In this document: positions 1 to 10,292 of the stretch, piece after piece | Position numbering within the stretch: position 1 is the first letter of the stretch | Layout of the letters: every line of letters begins with the position of its first letter | Source: Sipunculus nudus | Lineage: Eukaryota > Annelida > Sipuncula > Golfingiida > Sipunculidae | Reading direction: 5' to 3' | Length of the DNA: 64,000 bases | Assembly (NCBI GenBank): GCA_026874595.1 | Contig: CM049307.1 | Span: forward strand, 9,015,579-9,079,578 | Notes under the pieces: model-generated | The model's database searches: none | What the model was told of the DNA's origin: nothing | The model's input: only the letters and a program-made list of their open reading frames with translations | Made by a program: the position numbers and the translations under genes

Positions 1-3000
1 TCCATTCACAAAGTAGTTTATGGTTGATAACTCCAGTTTGGGCAGACAGGTTGGCTTCAAACTAATCACAGGACCTTATTTTGAAAAAGCTCATAAACCT
101 ATCCGAATCCTTATTCAGACAAATTAAGCTGAGCCTCGAGACCCATGGATCCCTAGTTATTTCAAATTGTACATGTAAACAGATGTTTATGAGATCTTGT
201 TAGAATGAGGTTGTAGCCTTCATTAAAGTTGATTATGAGAGTGACTTTGACCTCAAATTTATCCAGATATGTTAAAAATCATATAACAACAGATTATATC
301 TCATGAGGAGATTGGTGGATTGCCCTGAATTTTTATATGATCCATACAAAATGACAAATCTGGGCAAAATTGCTGTTATTGGAAAAAAGATAAGATTAAT
401 AAATTTAAAATAATTTCCCCAAGATTTTTGCCTAAAAATTATTAAGAATATATAATTCCAAGAGTATAAGCTTAGTTATAAATAGCAATACTGATTTTTT
501 CGGTGTATATTCAAGGACTAAACATCACTTCTAGGAATTAAACAATGTGTGTCTGCAGCATTGGATATATCACATGTTCTCATGCTGTTTTTTCAGAATG
601 TTTACCTTTTTCAATCTGCTTGCTGATATGGGAGATCGATTGTATTTGGAAAGATTCATATAGCACATTAAAGCCATGATAATAAATAGAAAGCTACAGG
701 ACACCTAGAACTTCACAAATAGCCACAAGAAAACATTAAGTAGCCCTTGAATTACAAAGAAGACCAATGATTTAAAGATATCCACAGAAATGAAACTTAG
801 TATAGCTGGTGGGAAACATACTTATTACCAAGGAAACGTGATTCCAGCTGCCAATGGCTTGGAATGTAAACAGTGTTCCAATTACCATGAAACCAAAGAG
901 AGCACTGTTAACTGTACACTCAACATTCACACACCACTAATTAACCAAGTATCCAGTCACAGGTGCAGCTCTCATTATTATTTTGATGCAGGTACTGTAT
1001 TAGTTTAGAACATAAATAGGATGTTAAGTGCTGGTATTGACTGTTATGGCAGGTAAGATTATGCATCTTGGTGATAGTTTCATGCTTGTCCAGTACAGCA
1101 CTGCTGTTACGAACAGGGGTGGACATGTTTTTGTCCACCAGGAGATTTAGTTTGATTTACATATACTGGTTATTAAAATTTTAAGTAATGAGGTGATATT
1201 GAAAGTACCAGGTACTATAGAATACACAGCTATGATATTAAAGTAGGCAGTAACTGATACTATATTTATCAAAGTGCTTAATTTCTGCATCAACATGTCT
1301 ACCTGCTCCCTTTACCCAGTGTTTCATAAAAAAATTCTTGTATGACTTGTATATTTATGCTAAACTGTGCTAACTAGTTATTATCCTGTAGGGGACACTT
1401 GAGTTCTGCTGCAATCTGTCACAAAGTTGAGGCTTGTTTACCTGTGCTGCTGTGACTGACTAGAGAGACAGCGTCTAGAGTTTCTTTCAGTGATACATAA
1501 CTTTATTTGGTTTAAGCCAGATGTGGCCTGTATAAAATGACTTGTTTTATGTTTGGTGTCACTTGTAATGGATTGCCATTACCATGAGACAAAGAAAAGG
1601 GCTAATGTAGGCTTTTGATGTTTCATAGGACAGCAGCACTGACCTTTATATCTCAGCATCCACTTGGCTTGAGCTGTGTTCTGCTGACATGCTGAGACCG
1701 TCCAAAATGGCAGCATAAACAAACTCCACGTGCTATCAGTGACGTCACTGCAAAAACTCTATATATGAAGCCATACACAGGGCTTTAAAGACAGTATTAG
1801 CCATAGCAGACTTGATGTCATTGTCCACATCTAACCATTCTGAGTTCTTTTCTTCACAGTTGTAGGTACATGTGGATAACACCAGTACATGGAATGTTGA
1901 TCTGTGGCGGTATTGGTCCATTTTAGTGGATGTTTATGATGAGATGATATTTCTGATATATGTTATAAGGATGAATCGTATATTTTTTTAATTTCAACAA
2001 TAAGACACTTATTTCACAACCAGAATGGAATGAAATTATTTATGCCCTTTATTATATAACGCACTGTTATTGGGACTTGACATTTTGATAACTGCCTTTA
2101 AAAGAGCATTTTGAAATTAAAGTTGAGTTGCTGAATGCCTAGCAGCATTCACAGAACAGTTCTCTTGTGGTCATTTTGAACAAGCAACTTTTCAACCAAA
2201 GTTAAAATACTCTGTCACAATATTATCCACAATTTGATGATAAAAGATGGGTTGAACAAGTGAAAAAATTGCTGTTCTGTGCAACAAGCTCTTCTCCAAA
2301 AAGAAACTTCAGGTTAACTGGTGTTGAGTGTTACTCAGTACATGCTGTTAGAGAGGGTATTAATGGATTAACGACTCTTACTCCATGTGAGGAGGCTTCT
2401 TAAGGTATGTTACCTGCTGTATCCTGGGCAACCAGGTAGTTGGAATCGGCTTTGATACTGTCTGATTGACCAGGCATTAAGGCCAAGTGGTACTAGAGTT
2501 GTGAATTGATCACAGCTGACCGCTGGTCAGTTCAGTCTGATCGACTGGTTTAGTGACCTTGGCTGTACATGGTCAGTAATGATGTTGAAGGTTTGTCATC
2601 TCCTACCCCTGTCACATGTCAGTGTGTAGACGTCATGTCACCTGTGTCAGAATTTGTATTGTATGGAGCTCTGAGGGATCATCACTGCTTTGTAAGTAAG
2701 AGCTGAGGGAATACACAGAGACCAGGCTGTGCTCATCATAACGTGCCGCCAGGGCATGCCAGGGAATGTGCCCAGTGCCCACCACCAGAGCCTGTTAACC
2801 AAACAGGTCAAACAAGGATAACCAGTCAAATAAGGGCATGCTCATTACCTGGAGGCCAATAACGGAAAAAAATTACTAACTTTGATAAGTCAAACATTCA
2901 GAAACTTCAATTTAAATGAGACCTGCATTTATTATTAAAAAACTAGTCAACAGAGGAAACTCATGAATCATGTGCAGATATTGTGTCACATGACAAATGA

Positions 3001-4202
3001 ACTTTTGGCCAGTGGTCAGGACATTTTGGATTTGAAGGAACAATAAGAAGGTAAATTATATCATAAAAAAATTAGTGAACAAGAACTTAGGCAACACAGT
3101 AATTGTATGACAAGAATCAAATATTTCAGTATTGCGCAGTGACCTGTAGTTTGCTTGAGACCAGATGTTGCCTGAGGATATATCTGTTTAAGTTGCAGCA
3201 GTAATATTCTTCATTAACCTGTAACCATAGTAACCTTTACTGATATAAGTGGTTACTCAGCAACTGACTAGAAATTTAAATTCCATTAACTGGAGAAATG
3301 TTTGCATGAAACCACAGTATGTAATGATGTGGAGGTAATCTTTATTAAAAACATGCAGTTGAATTTGAAAAATGAATTGGATACTTTCCAGTTGCTTGGA
3401 TGAACCCACAAAGTATGATAATTTATGTTGTGAAGCACTGAATGAGGATTTTGTTGTATATCATATTGATAGAACTGTTTAAGGCATAGAATCCTCATGC
3501 CCATCTTCACACACACCCCCCCCCCATCAGTTTTCCTGATTTGTTTTGTTCAATTTTGTCAGTGCTATTGTTATGAGTGACTAATCTATGCGATTACTAT
3601 GAAACTATTGTGTCAGCCTTTTAATTGTCTGGTTCACACCCTCTGTTATTGCATTGTATAGACAGGAGAAGTTTTCCCACTGTTATCAATGTCATGTTTA
3701 TCATAATTTCATATCTTCCACTGACATTGCACCATTAGTATCTATAGTGGATCTGACTCGTGATACTGCATAATGGCTGTGTGAAGCATCTCACTTCCTG
3801 GTCCTTGTGTTATGTCATTGGAATACGTCATAATCCATCTGTGTGGGACTTTACCAGGGTATGGAATCACGGGGCTTTAGATGTTAATCTGGATTGTGTT
3901 AAAGTGTGATTTGAACAAACAGGAAGAGACAACAATTTAAATTGTTGATAATTAATATGTAAAACATGCACCAGGTATGATACAGAGTGGGCAGGGCTTA
4001 CAGAGTATGCATGTCTTTATTTTTATCTATTTGTTTCAACAGTTTGTCTCGTATATGTGAGGGATGAGTTATTTAATAGGTTTACACAAATTACAAACAG
4101 ATTACCAGATGTTTACTTGTAACATGCAGCTGTTTTATTTATCTTCCATGTAGCAAGACCAAACTGTATACATCAGTACCTGATTAATTAATTTCGTATA
4201 TA
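1..4202. other. Upstream non-coding sequence
   Basis: AT-rich single-copy-looking DNA. No open frame longer than about 75 codons has recognisable protein character, and I see no splice-bounded, GC-rich exon of the kind found later in the window. It lies 5' of the PDZ-GEF start exon, so it is either intergenic or part of an intron between an unseen 5' untranslated exon and exon 1. One small E-box/CRE/TATA-like cluster near 1730-1767 is listed separately. A short C run sits near 3514-3525. Confidence 0.6.
1727..1767 (+). promoter_or_regulatory. Possible promoter cluster (E-box, CRE, TATA-like)
   Basis: Within 41 bases there is a CACGTG E-box (1727-1732), a full palindromic TGACGTCA CRE (1740-1747) and a TATATATG box (1760-1767). 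The order and the 12-base gap between CRE and TATA resemble a compact animal core promoter. It lies 6.2 kb upstream of the PDZ-GEF start codon, so it could serve an unseen non-coding first exon. Such motifs also occur by chance in AT-rich DNA and no transcript start can be seen, so this is a weak call. Confidence 0.2.
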
Positions 4203-6588
4203 TTTTTAGCTCAGCTGACTATAAGTCATCTGAGCTATAGTCGTGGTCCATTGTCCGTCGTCCGTCCGTCTGTCCGTCCGTCCGTCCGTCCGTCCGTCCG
4301 TCCGTCCGTAGATGTGGCACGTTTTGAAACCGTAAGACCTAGGAATCCAAAATTCGGCATAATGTTAGATGTCCCCAAGATCTCCTACCAAGCCGAAAAC
4401 TGGGTGTTTGCAACTTCGTTCCTTTGAGAAATTAAGGAAAAACCTCAATTTTTTATTAAAAACCTATTTTCACACTTCAGGACTGCCTAATATCAAAACC
4501 ACTCATCTGTTTTACCTCATATTTACCATAAATATTCCTCTATATAGTTCCTATGTACATGCCAGAAATTATGTCTGTATTATTTAATTTAAAAAAGTTA
4601 TGGGCCCAAACATAATGCATTTTGTAAAAAATCAGAAAAGATATTTGATCACTTAACACAAAAAATGTTAATGCTATGGACCTTTTTTCCAGTAATATAA
4701 CTTTAATTAATCAAAATTAAATTGTATACCCAAAATTAGATGAAAATCTTTTAAATTTTTTAAAATATTAATAAAAATAAAAAATTGGTACCTTAAATTT
4801 TGCCCAACTTTGACCATGGCACGTTTTTTTCCTGTAAGTACTGTGGATTTAATTTTCACAGCCTGTTTTTGTTAGCATTTCAACTGTTAACACCAAACAT
4901 TTGAAATCAGTTGATCAAAAACTGTAGATTTTAATCAAGTTTTCAAGCACCATGTAACATATGGTTTACATCAAGCTAGTGTTATGCAGTTTGCAAGAGC
5001 TCAGCTCCCCAGCTTCAGCTCTAAGTTCCTTAAATTCGGCATACAGTTAGATGTCTCCAAAATGCCCTACCATGCCAAGTATTTGGTCACTAGGACATTA
5101 GAGATATTAATGAAAAACTTCATTTTTCCATTAAAAACCCATTGTTACACTTCAAGACTGCCTAATATCAAAACCACTGATCTGACTTTAATCATAAATA
5201 ATATACATATTTTTCATTCTCTATGCACATGCCAGAATGATGTCAGTATTGTGTAATTGTTTTAAGTTATGGGCCCAAACATAATGCACTTTGTAAAAAA
5301 TCAAGAAATATATTTACTCCCTTTACAAGAGCATTGCTGAAGCTAGAGATTTTTTTGTCAGGGATGTAACATTATTTAATCAAGATTAAATTGAATACCC
5401 AAAATTAGTTCTGAATTTTTCAAATTTTATTTAGTATAAATATAAAATTTGTACCTTAAATTTTGCCCAACTGTGACCATGGCACGTTTGATTCCCATGA
5501 GCACTGTTGATATAATTTTCATATCATGCACACATAAGCATTTCAGCTTTTCAGTTTAAAAAAGCTGAAAGAAATTGGCCAAAAAATTGTAGCTTTTATT
5601 AATGTTTTTTATGAGACCCTGTAAGACTTTGGCTCTCTCCAGCCCCTCTTGAGTCACCTGTATGTTGACCTTGTTGACCTTTCATCAAATTATGCACGCT
5701 TGAGGCGAGGCATACATGGAATCCAGGCAGCTTATGGCCAGCCACAGTTGATCCAGGTGTCCAACCCAACTCATCTAGTAGTTTTAACCAAGAACATAAC
5801 AAAAAACAATAAATTAATAAATTTTTATTGGTTTTTAATAACAAATTAAAGAAAATAGAAAAGGAATTTGTTAGTTTATAATAACAGGAAATTAACTTGC
5901 AGTTACTGATGATATAAGAATCTTGTATCGATGGGTAGAATGTCACATATTCCAAATAACACCATGCAGTCACCTATGGCATTTTTCAGTTCAATTTTAA
6001 TGATAAAGAAGTAAATCATATTATTCATTACTAATCATTAGGAATCATATGAAGGAAATTAGACAAAGATGCAGTTGATAATATTAATCTAGATTCCTAC
6101 TGTGTCTAGTGTGTACATTGATGTGAAATTAGTCCAAAATGAATTTTTTAGTTATTTTTTAATATAAATAAAAGCCATAACACCAGATACTTATGATCAT
6201 TATTTAAATGTGTGAATTTGGTTTATTCTGGATTCTCAACATCATTGTTTGGTGAAAACTGAATAAATTCCAGACATGGTGCAAATACTTTGTAATTGTA
6301 TTTAAATACAAATATGATTTTGTACTCCATTATAAAATTTCTTGCATAAAGAATGGGAATTCAGGTAAAAATGAAAATATATGAATACTCATGCAAATAC
6401 TTTCAAAATGTATTCATGAATGCATTCATGAATATATTCTTTAATATTATTTTAATAATCATATCAGTTATATTTCATTTATATATTTATATTTATTACC
6501 ACACAAAACCAGCATGTGCCTCATTTCTAAATAATATTTTTTTATCATATATAACAGCTGAGCGTCGTGACCCATAGGTCCCTTGTTT
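4203..6588 (+). mobile_element. Non-autonomous element, AGCTCAGCTGA family, copy A
   Basis: The left end is TTTTTAGCTCAGCTGAC followed by a near-perfect hairpin: AGCTCAGCTGAC at 4208-4219, a 5-base loop, then GTCATCTGAGCT at 4225-4236. A (CCGT)n tract follows. The right end carries CAGCTGAGCG and CCCATAGG, then CCCTTG, before a T run at 6585. The body holds two diverged copies of one module (about 4310-4980 and 4985-5600); each contains the landmark CCTAATATCAAAACCACT and a TTATGGGCCCAAACATAAT block. There is no protein-coding capacity. Copies B (30146-32776) and C (40842-44108) share this layout. Termini that look inserted between Ts, a terminal hairpin and an internal microsatellite recall Helentron-derived elements such as DINE-1 or pearl, but that class is inferred. 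Confidence 0.75.
4252..4310 (+). repeat. (CCGT)n microsatellite inside copy A
   Basis: A run of TCCG/CCGT tetramers with a few interruptions (CGTCG, CTGTC) directly follows the terminal hairpin of copy A. The same tract sits at the same place in copy B (about 30195-30252) and, more degenerate, in copy C (about 40894-40950). It is therefore a structural part of the element family and not an independent microsatellite. Confidence 0.9.
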
Positions 6589-7948
6589 TAATGATATCAG
6601 CAAAATAACTAATACTTCTAGGCTACAGTCTGTTCCTCTGATAAACATGCCCGGATCATAACAAGCTGGTTTAAAATAAGGAAGTATTACATATATGCAT
6701 CTTTTTAAATGTATCAGCCTGCTGTTGGGCTACTTCCCCAAGAAACACAAAGTATTGGCTAACTTCCTTGTGGGGCTGCGAGTACTTCTCCTTGTCAACT
6801 ACAGGTTTTTAATAAAAGTTCTGCAAGTATATGAAAATATATGAAAAAGAAAAATAGTTTACACATGGATAATTATGAATTCCAGACCTAGCTGTTGTGG
6901 TTGACATAGGATATTATGAAAACCCTCTCCTTGTAGGTACCTCGCTGTAACAGCAGACAATTCATGTCAGGACTTCACTTTTTTGATATTTTATTGGTCT
7001 GACTTAAGGGGAAACCACATAATTAATTACCCCACAAATTTTTTTTAAAGAAAAAAACCACAAATATGAAGACCATTTGCCATCATAGATATCATATATA
7101 TAATCATGGTAATCATCAACTACAGCAGTATCTTTGTGGTAGCTGATTTTTCAGTGCAGTACAGATGGTTGGGGAGTCCAGCTTGACTGGTCAGTGGGCA
7201 TCATTAACAGCCCTGATTGACAGCACACAGGGATGCTGTTGTAAACTGTTGTCCAGATGCCAGGAACTGCTCCAGCAAACCAGCAGCTGAGCTCCTGGAC
7301 CTGGGTGCTGTTTTACATTGCTGACTTGGGGGTGGGGATGGGGGGGGGGGGGGGGGGGTGACTGCTGTACCAGCAGTTAATGACCCACTGACCAGGAGAG
7401 TCAGTGGTCAGCTGGGGTCTGGTTTATAGGATTATTGACATCCTGTGTTTTTCTCTTTGCAGCAGGCTGTGACATATCAACTCCCTTAGTAGCTGGGACT
7501 GGTGTTTTGTAAGGAACATAACTCTACATTACTGCTAGGAGAGAAGACGACACAAGTATTCTCAGCATCTGTGATAGCTACAGACAAATCTCCATCCATC
7601 CCTCACTGTATATTCATTGGGGAGCACTCATCACCATCCCTCAGCTGCCAAGTAGGCTATATTGAATGCTCTCATTGTGTGATCTGTACTTAAGTGGAAT
7701 ACCGCCACCTTGCACGTTACATGGAGCTTAGTAATAAGACACACACAGAGCATTTGAAGAAGACCACATAGTTAAGGAGTTAGTCAAGATATGTCTCCTC
7801 ATCAGCCTCTCTGCTTGCCTCTGGGATGTACTTTAACAGCATGTAACCCGTAATGATGTTGATTCATTTTTGTTAATACTAGTTGCATGGGATTAACAAA
7901 ACTGGCTTGAGAGCCTGTCTAGTGAGATATGGAGCAAACTTGGCCGCC
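6589..7948. other. 5' flank of PDZ-GEF exon 1
   Basis: No coding sequence seen. The part from about 7160 to 7450 is richer in G and C than its surroundings and holds the G run at 7340-7358. A good splice-acceptor-like stretch (T-rich then TTTGCAG) ends at 7462, so the exon carrying the start codon may begin at 7463 with about 490 bases of 5' untranslated sequence. In the frame of the start codon there are stops at 7691, 7769, 7781, 7844, 7874 and 7880. Confidence 0.45.
7328..7360 (+). repeat. Poly-G tract (19 consecutive G)
   Basis: Short G clusters (GGGGG, GGGG) lead into an uninterrupted run of 19 G at 7340-7358. It is about 600 bases upstream of the PDZ-GEF start codon and on the sense strand, so in an RNA extending this far it could form a G-quadruplex. 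Its exact length is uncertain because such runs are error-prone in sequencing. Confidence 0.85.
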
Positions 7949-8032
7949 ATGGATCATAATGTGAACATCAGTGCGGAAAGACGCCGCTTTACTGTGGCGC
8001 TGAAGCGACCACCGGAGCGGCGTACTCCTCAG
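7949..8032 (+). CDS. RAPGEF2: PDZ-GEF (RAPGEF2/6-like) coding exon 1, start codon
   Basis: This encodes the first 28 residues of a PDZ-GEF, a guanine-nucleotide exchange factor that activates Rap1 and Rap2 at junctions and membranes. The start is the ATG in a textbook Kozak context, GCCGCCATGG. The last in-frame stop upstream is TAG at 7880-7882 and this is the first ATG after it. The exon ends with CAG followed by the donor GTAAGT (8033), in phase 0. The C-terminal part reads KRPPERRTPQDLQ once joined to exon 2, which matches the conserved (K)xPxERTPxDL segment before the first cyclic-nucleotide-binding-like domain of RAPGEF2 and RAPGEF6. The exon is GC-rich with many CpG codons in an AT-rich setting. 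An untranslated part of the exon probably extends upstream, perhaps to 7463. Vertebrates have two paralogues; a mollusc is expected to have one, so the symbol denotes the family. Confidence 0.85.
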
Positions 8033-8177
8033 GTAAGTCAGCCTTGCATGTATTGAGGTGGTGGAGAAAAGAGAGCGGTGCTCGTGATTGAACATGTGAA
8101 CATTTGTAATGAAAATGACCCCTCACAGTCCCGAAACACCCCTTAGGCAGTAAATCTTCACCCATTTGTGACCTTAA

Positions 8178-9244
8178 CAGTGGCGGATCTAGAACAAATT
8201 GCTAGTGGGGGCAACGACTCAGATTCTAGCTTGCATGGTGGACGAGGGCGCATAGCGCCCGAGGGGGGAGGGTGTGGGAGGGGGTGTCCCCCTCACACGG
8301 TGAGGAAATTTTTTGAAGATATGATGATTAAGAAGTCAAATTTGAGCATTTTCGGGCTCTTCTGTTTGTTGTATTGAGGGTGTGGGAGGGGTTATCCCCT
8401 CACACAGTGAGGAAATTTTTTGAAGATATGATGTTTAAGAAATCACATTTGAGCATTTTCGGGCACTTAAACCAAACTTTTTTTGTTTCTGATAAATTGG
8501 AAACAAAGCAGAAGTTTTAGAATTAGGCCTTAATCACTTCTGTTTGTCCTATTGAGGGTGTGGGAGTGGGTGTCCCCCTCGCATGGTGAGGAAATTTTTT
8601 GGATTTATGATGATTAAGAAGTCAAATTTTAGCATTTTCGGGCTCTTCTGTTTGTTGTATTGAGGGTGTGGGAGGGGTTATCCCCTCACACAGTGAGGAA
8701 ATTTTTTGAAGATATGATGTTTAAGAAATCACATTTGAGCATTTTCGGGCACTTAAACCAGACTTTTTTTGTTTCTAATAAATTGGAAACAAAGCAGAAG
8801 TTTTAGAATATAGGCCTTAATCACTTCAGTTTGTCTGAAAAGTTCTAAAAGTTTAAAACCATTTGTCACCTTGTTATACCTCGTGACTTCCTAGTATATG
8901 AATGGTCCAGACACTGGTGTACTGGACTTTATCTTCCAGCGCTGCCAGTACAAGGACTAGCTTCAAGTGGACACAGTATCAGAGATATAAGACTTTATTC
9001 ATTGGGCATTTACTCATGTGACAAGTTGTTATTTCTGGTACTGTTTGTTCCGTGTGTGTTTAATGCAGTGCTGATTATCCTGAATTCTTGATGTAATATT
9101 TCACTGTCAAGAAGTTAATAAAGGCAAGGTAAAAAAAGTACCTTTTTCAAGAAAACCTTGAAACAAATTTGCAATTTTCATGAGCCTGAAAAAAAATCTA
9201 GGGGGGGCGATCGCCCCCTGTGCCCCCCCTTGGATCCGCCACTG
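8178..9244. mobile_element. Non-autonomous DNA transposon with CAGTGGCGGATC ends
   Basis: The left end starts CAGTGGCGGATCTAG and the right end finishes TGGATCCGCCACTG, giving inverted ends of about 14 bases with one or two mismatches. Both sides are flanked by CTTAA (8173-8177 and 9245-9249), a direct target-site duplication. The element is 1,067 bp and has no transposase. It contains a direct duplication of about 180 bases with a 286-base period (from about 8376 and about 8662), including GTGTGGGAGGGGTTATCCCC and a later AATTGGAAACAAAGCAG block. Superfamily is uncertain: the ends resemble some hAT-type MITEs, but hAT makes 8-bp duplications and the TTAA core could point to Kolobok or piggyBac-like insertion. 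It sits only 145 bases inside intron 1. Confidence 0.85.
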
Positions 9245-9911
9245 CTTAAAGTAATTGGATACAGGGACAAACTAATACTACACTGTACACAACCATTTAG
9301 AAAGTGTCCTTAAGTAAATTGATTTTGAGTGTATGTGTTAAACACCTGGTTTATTTTTAAAGCATCAGATTTATCAAATAAATTGCTTACTACTCAAGGT
9401 GTACCTAAGTTTAGCAAGTAAATTGGCATATCTCATGTGAAAAAATTGGATACATTAATTAGAAATTTATTCCCTACCACTGCATTCATTATATAAGAAA
9501 GTACCATGTAGTTTATACAACCAACATACATAAATACACTTAATTAAAATGCAGTTGGTTGGACAACCTAAAGTGAAATAGCATGAAAACTAATGAGAGA
9601 CATTAATTACACATTTCTGTATATTGTAAAGTACTCTGAACTTCTTCCTGTGAGGAACATATATGTTGAAAATAGACTGCAGCAAAGAAACCAGTACCAT
9701 TTGATATCAAGTGTTAACAGTTGTTTGCTGTTACAACATGTTTATATTTAATATTGCATATTACTTTTCATTCAATACACATCAAATAATATAGGTTTAA
9801 TTGAATACATCTATAAAAAATTAAACTTACATAAATAAGGTATTGTATAGATATGAATTTGTAAAAAATCAATCAATACTGAATGTGAATGAAATATCTA
9901 ATCAGTTCTCA
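9245..9911. other. Intron 1 spacer
   Basis: AT-rich sequence between the TIR element and the 47-bp array. I see nothing in it beyond short low-complexity runs. Confidence 0.5.
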
Positions 9912-10292
9912 CTGAAGGGGAGAAGTTGGGATAAATACACAAGTACAACAACAGACTGTTTACCTGTAGAAGTTGGGATAAATACACAGGTACAACAACA
10001 GACTGTTTACCAGTAGAAGTTGGATAAATAAACAGGTACAACAACAGACTTTTTACCTGTAAAAGTTGGGATAAAGACACCGGTACAACAACAGACTGTC
10101 CACCTGTAGAAGTTGGGATTAATTCACAGGTACAACAGCAGACTGTTTACCTGTATATGTTGGGATAAATACACAGGTACAACAACACACTGTTCACCTG
10201 TAGAAGTTGGGATAAATACACAGGTACAACAACAGACTGTTTACCTGTAGAAGTTGGGATAAATACACAGGTACAACAACAGACTGTTCACC
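9912..10292. repeat. 47-bp minisatellite, about 8 units
   Basis: Tandem units carry AGAAGTTGGGATAAATACAC then AGGTACAACAACAGACTGTT with spacers TACCTGT. Unit starts at 9921, 9968, 10015, 10061 and 10108 give periods of 47, 47, 46 and 47. Units differ by a few substitutions (for example TTCACCTG in place of TTTACCTG). It is non-coding. Confidence 0.93.
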
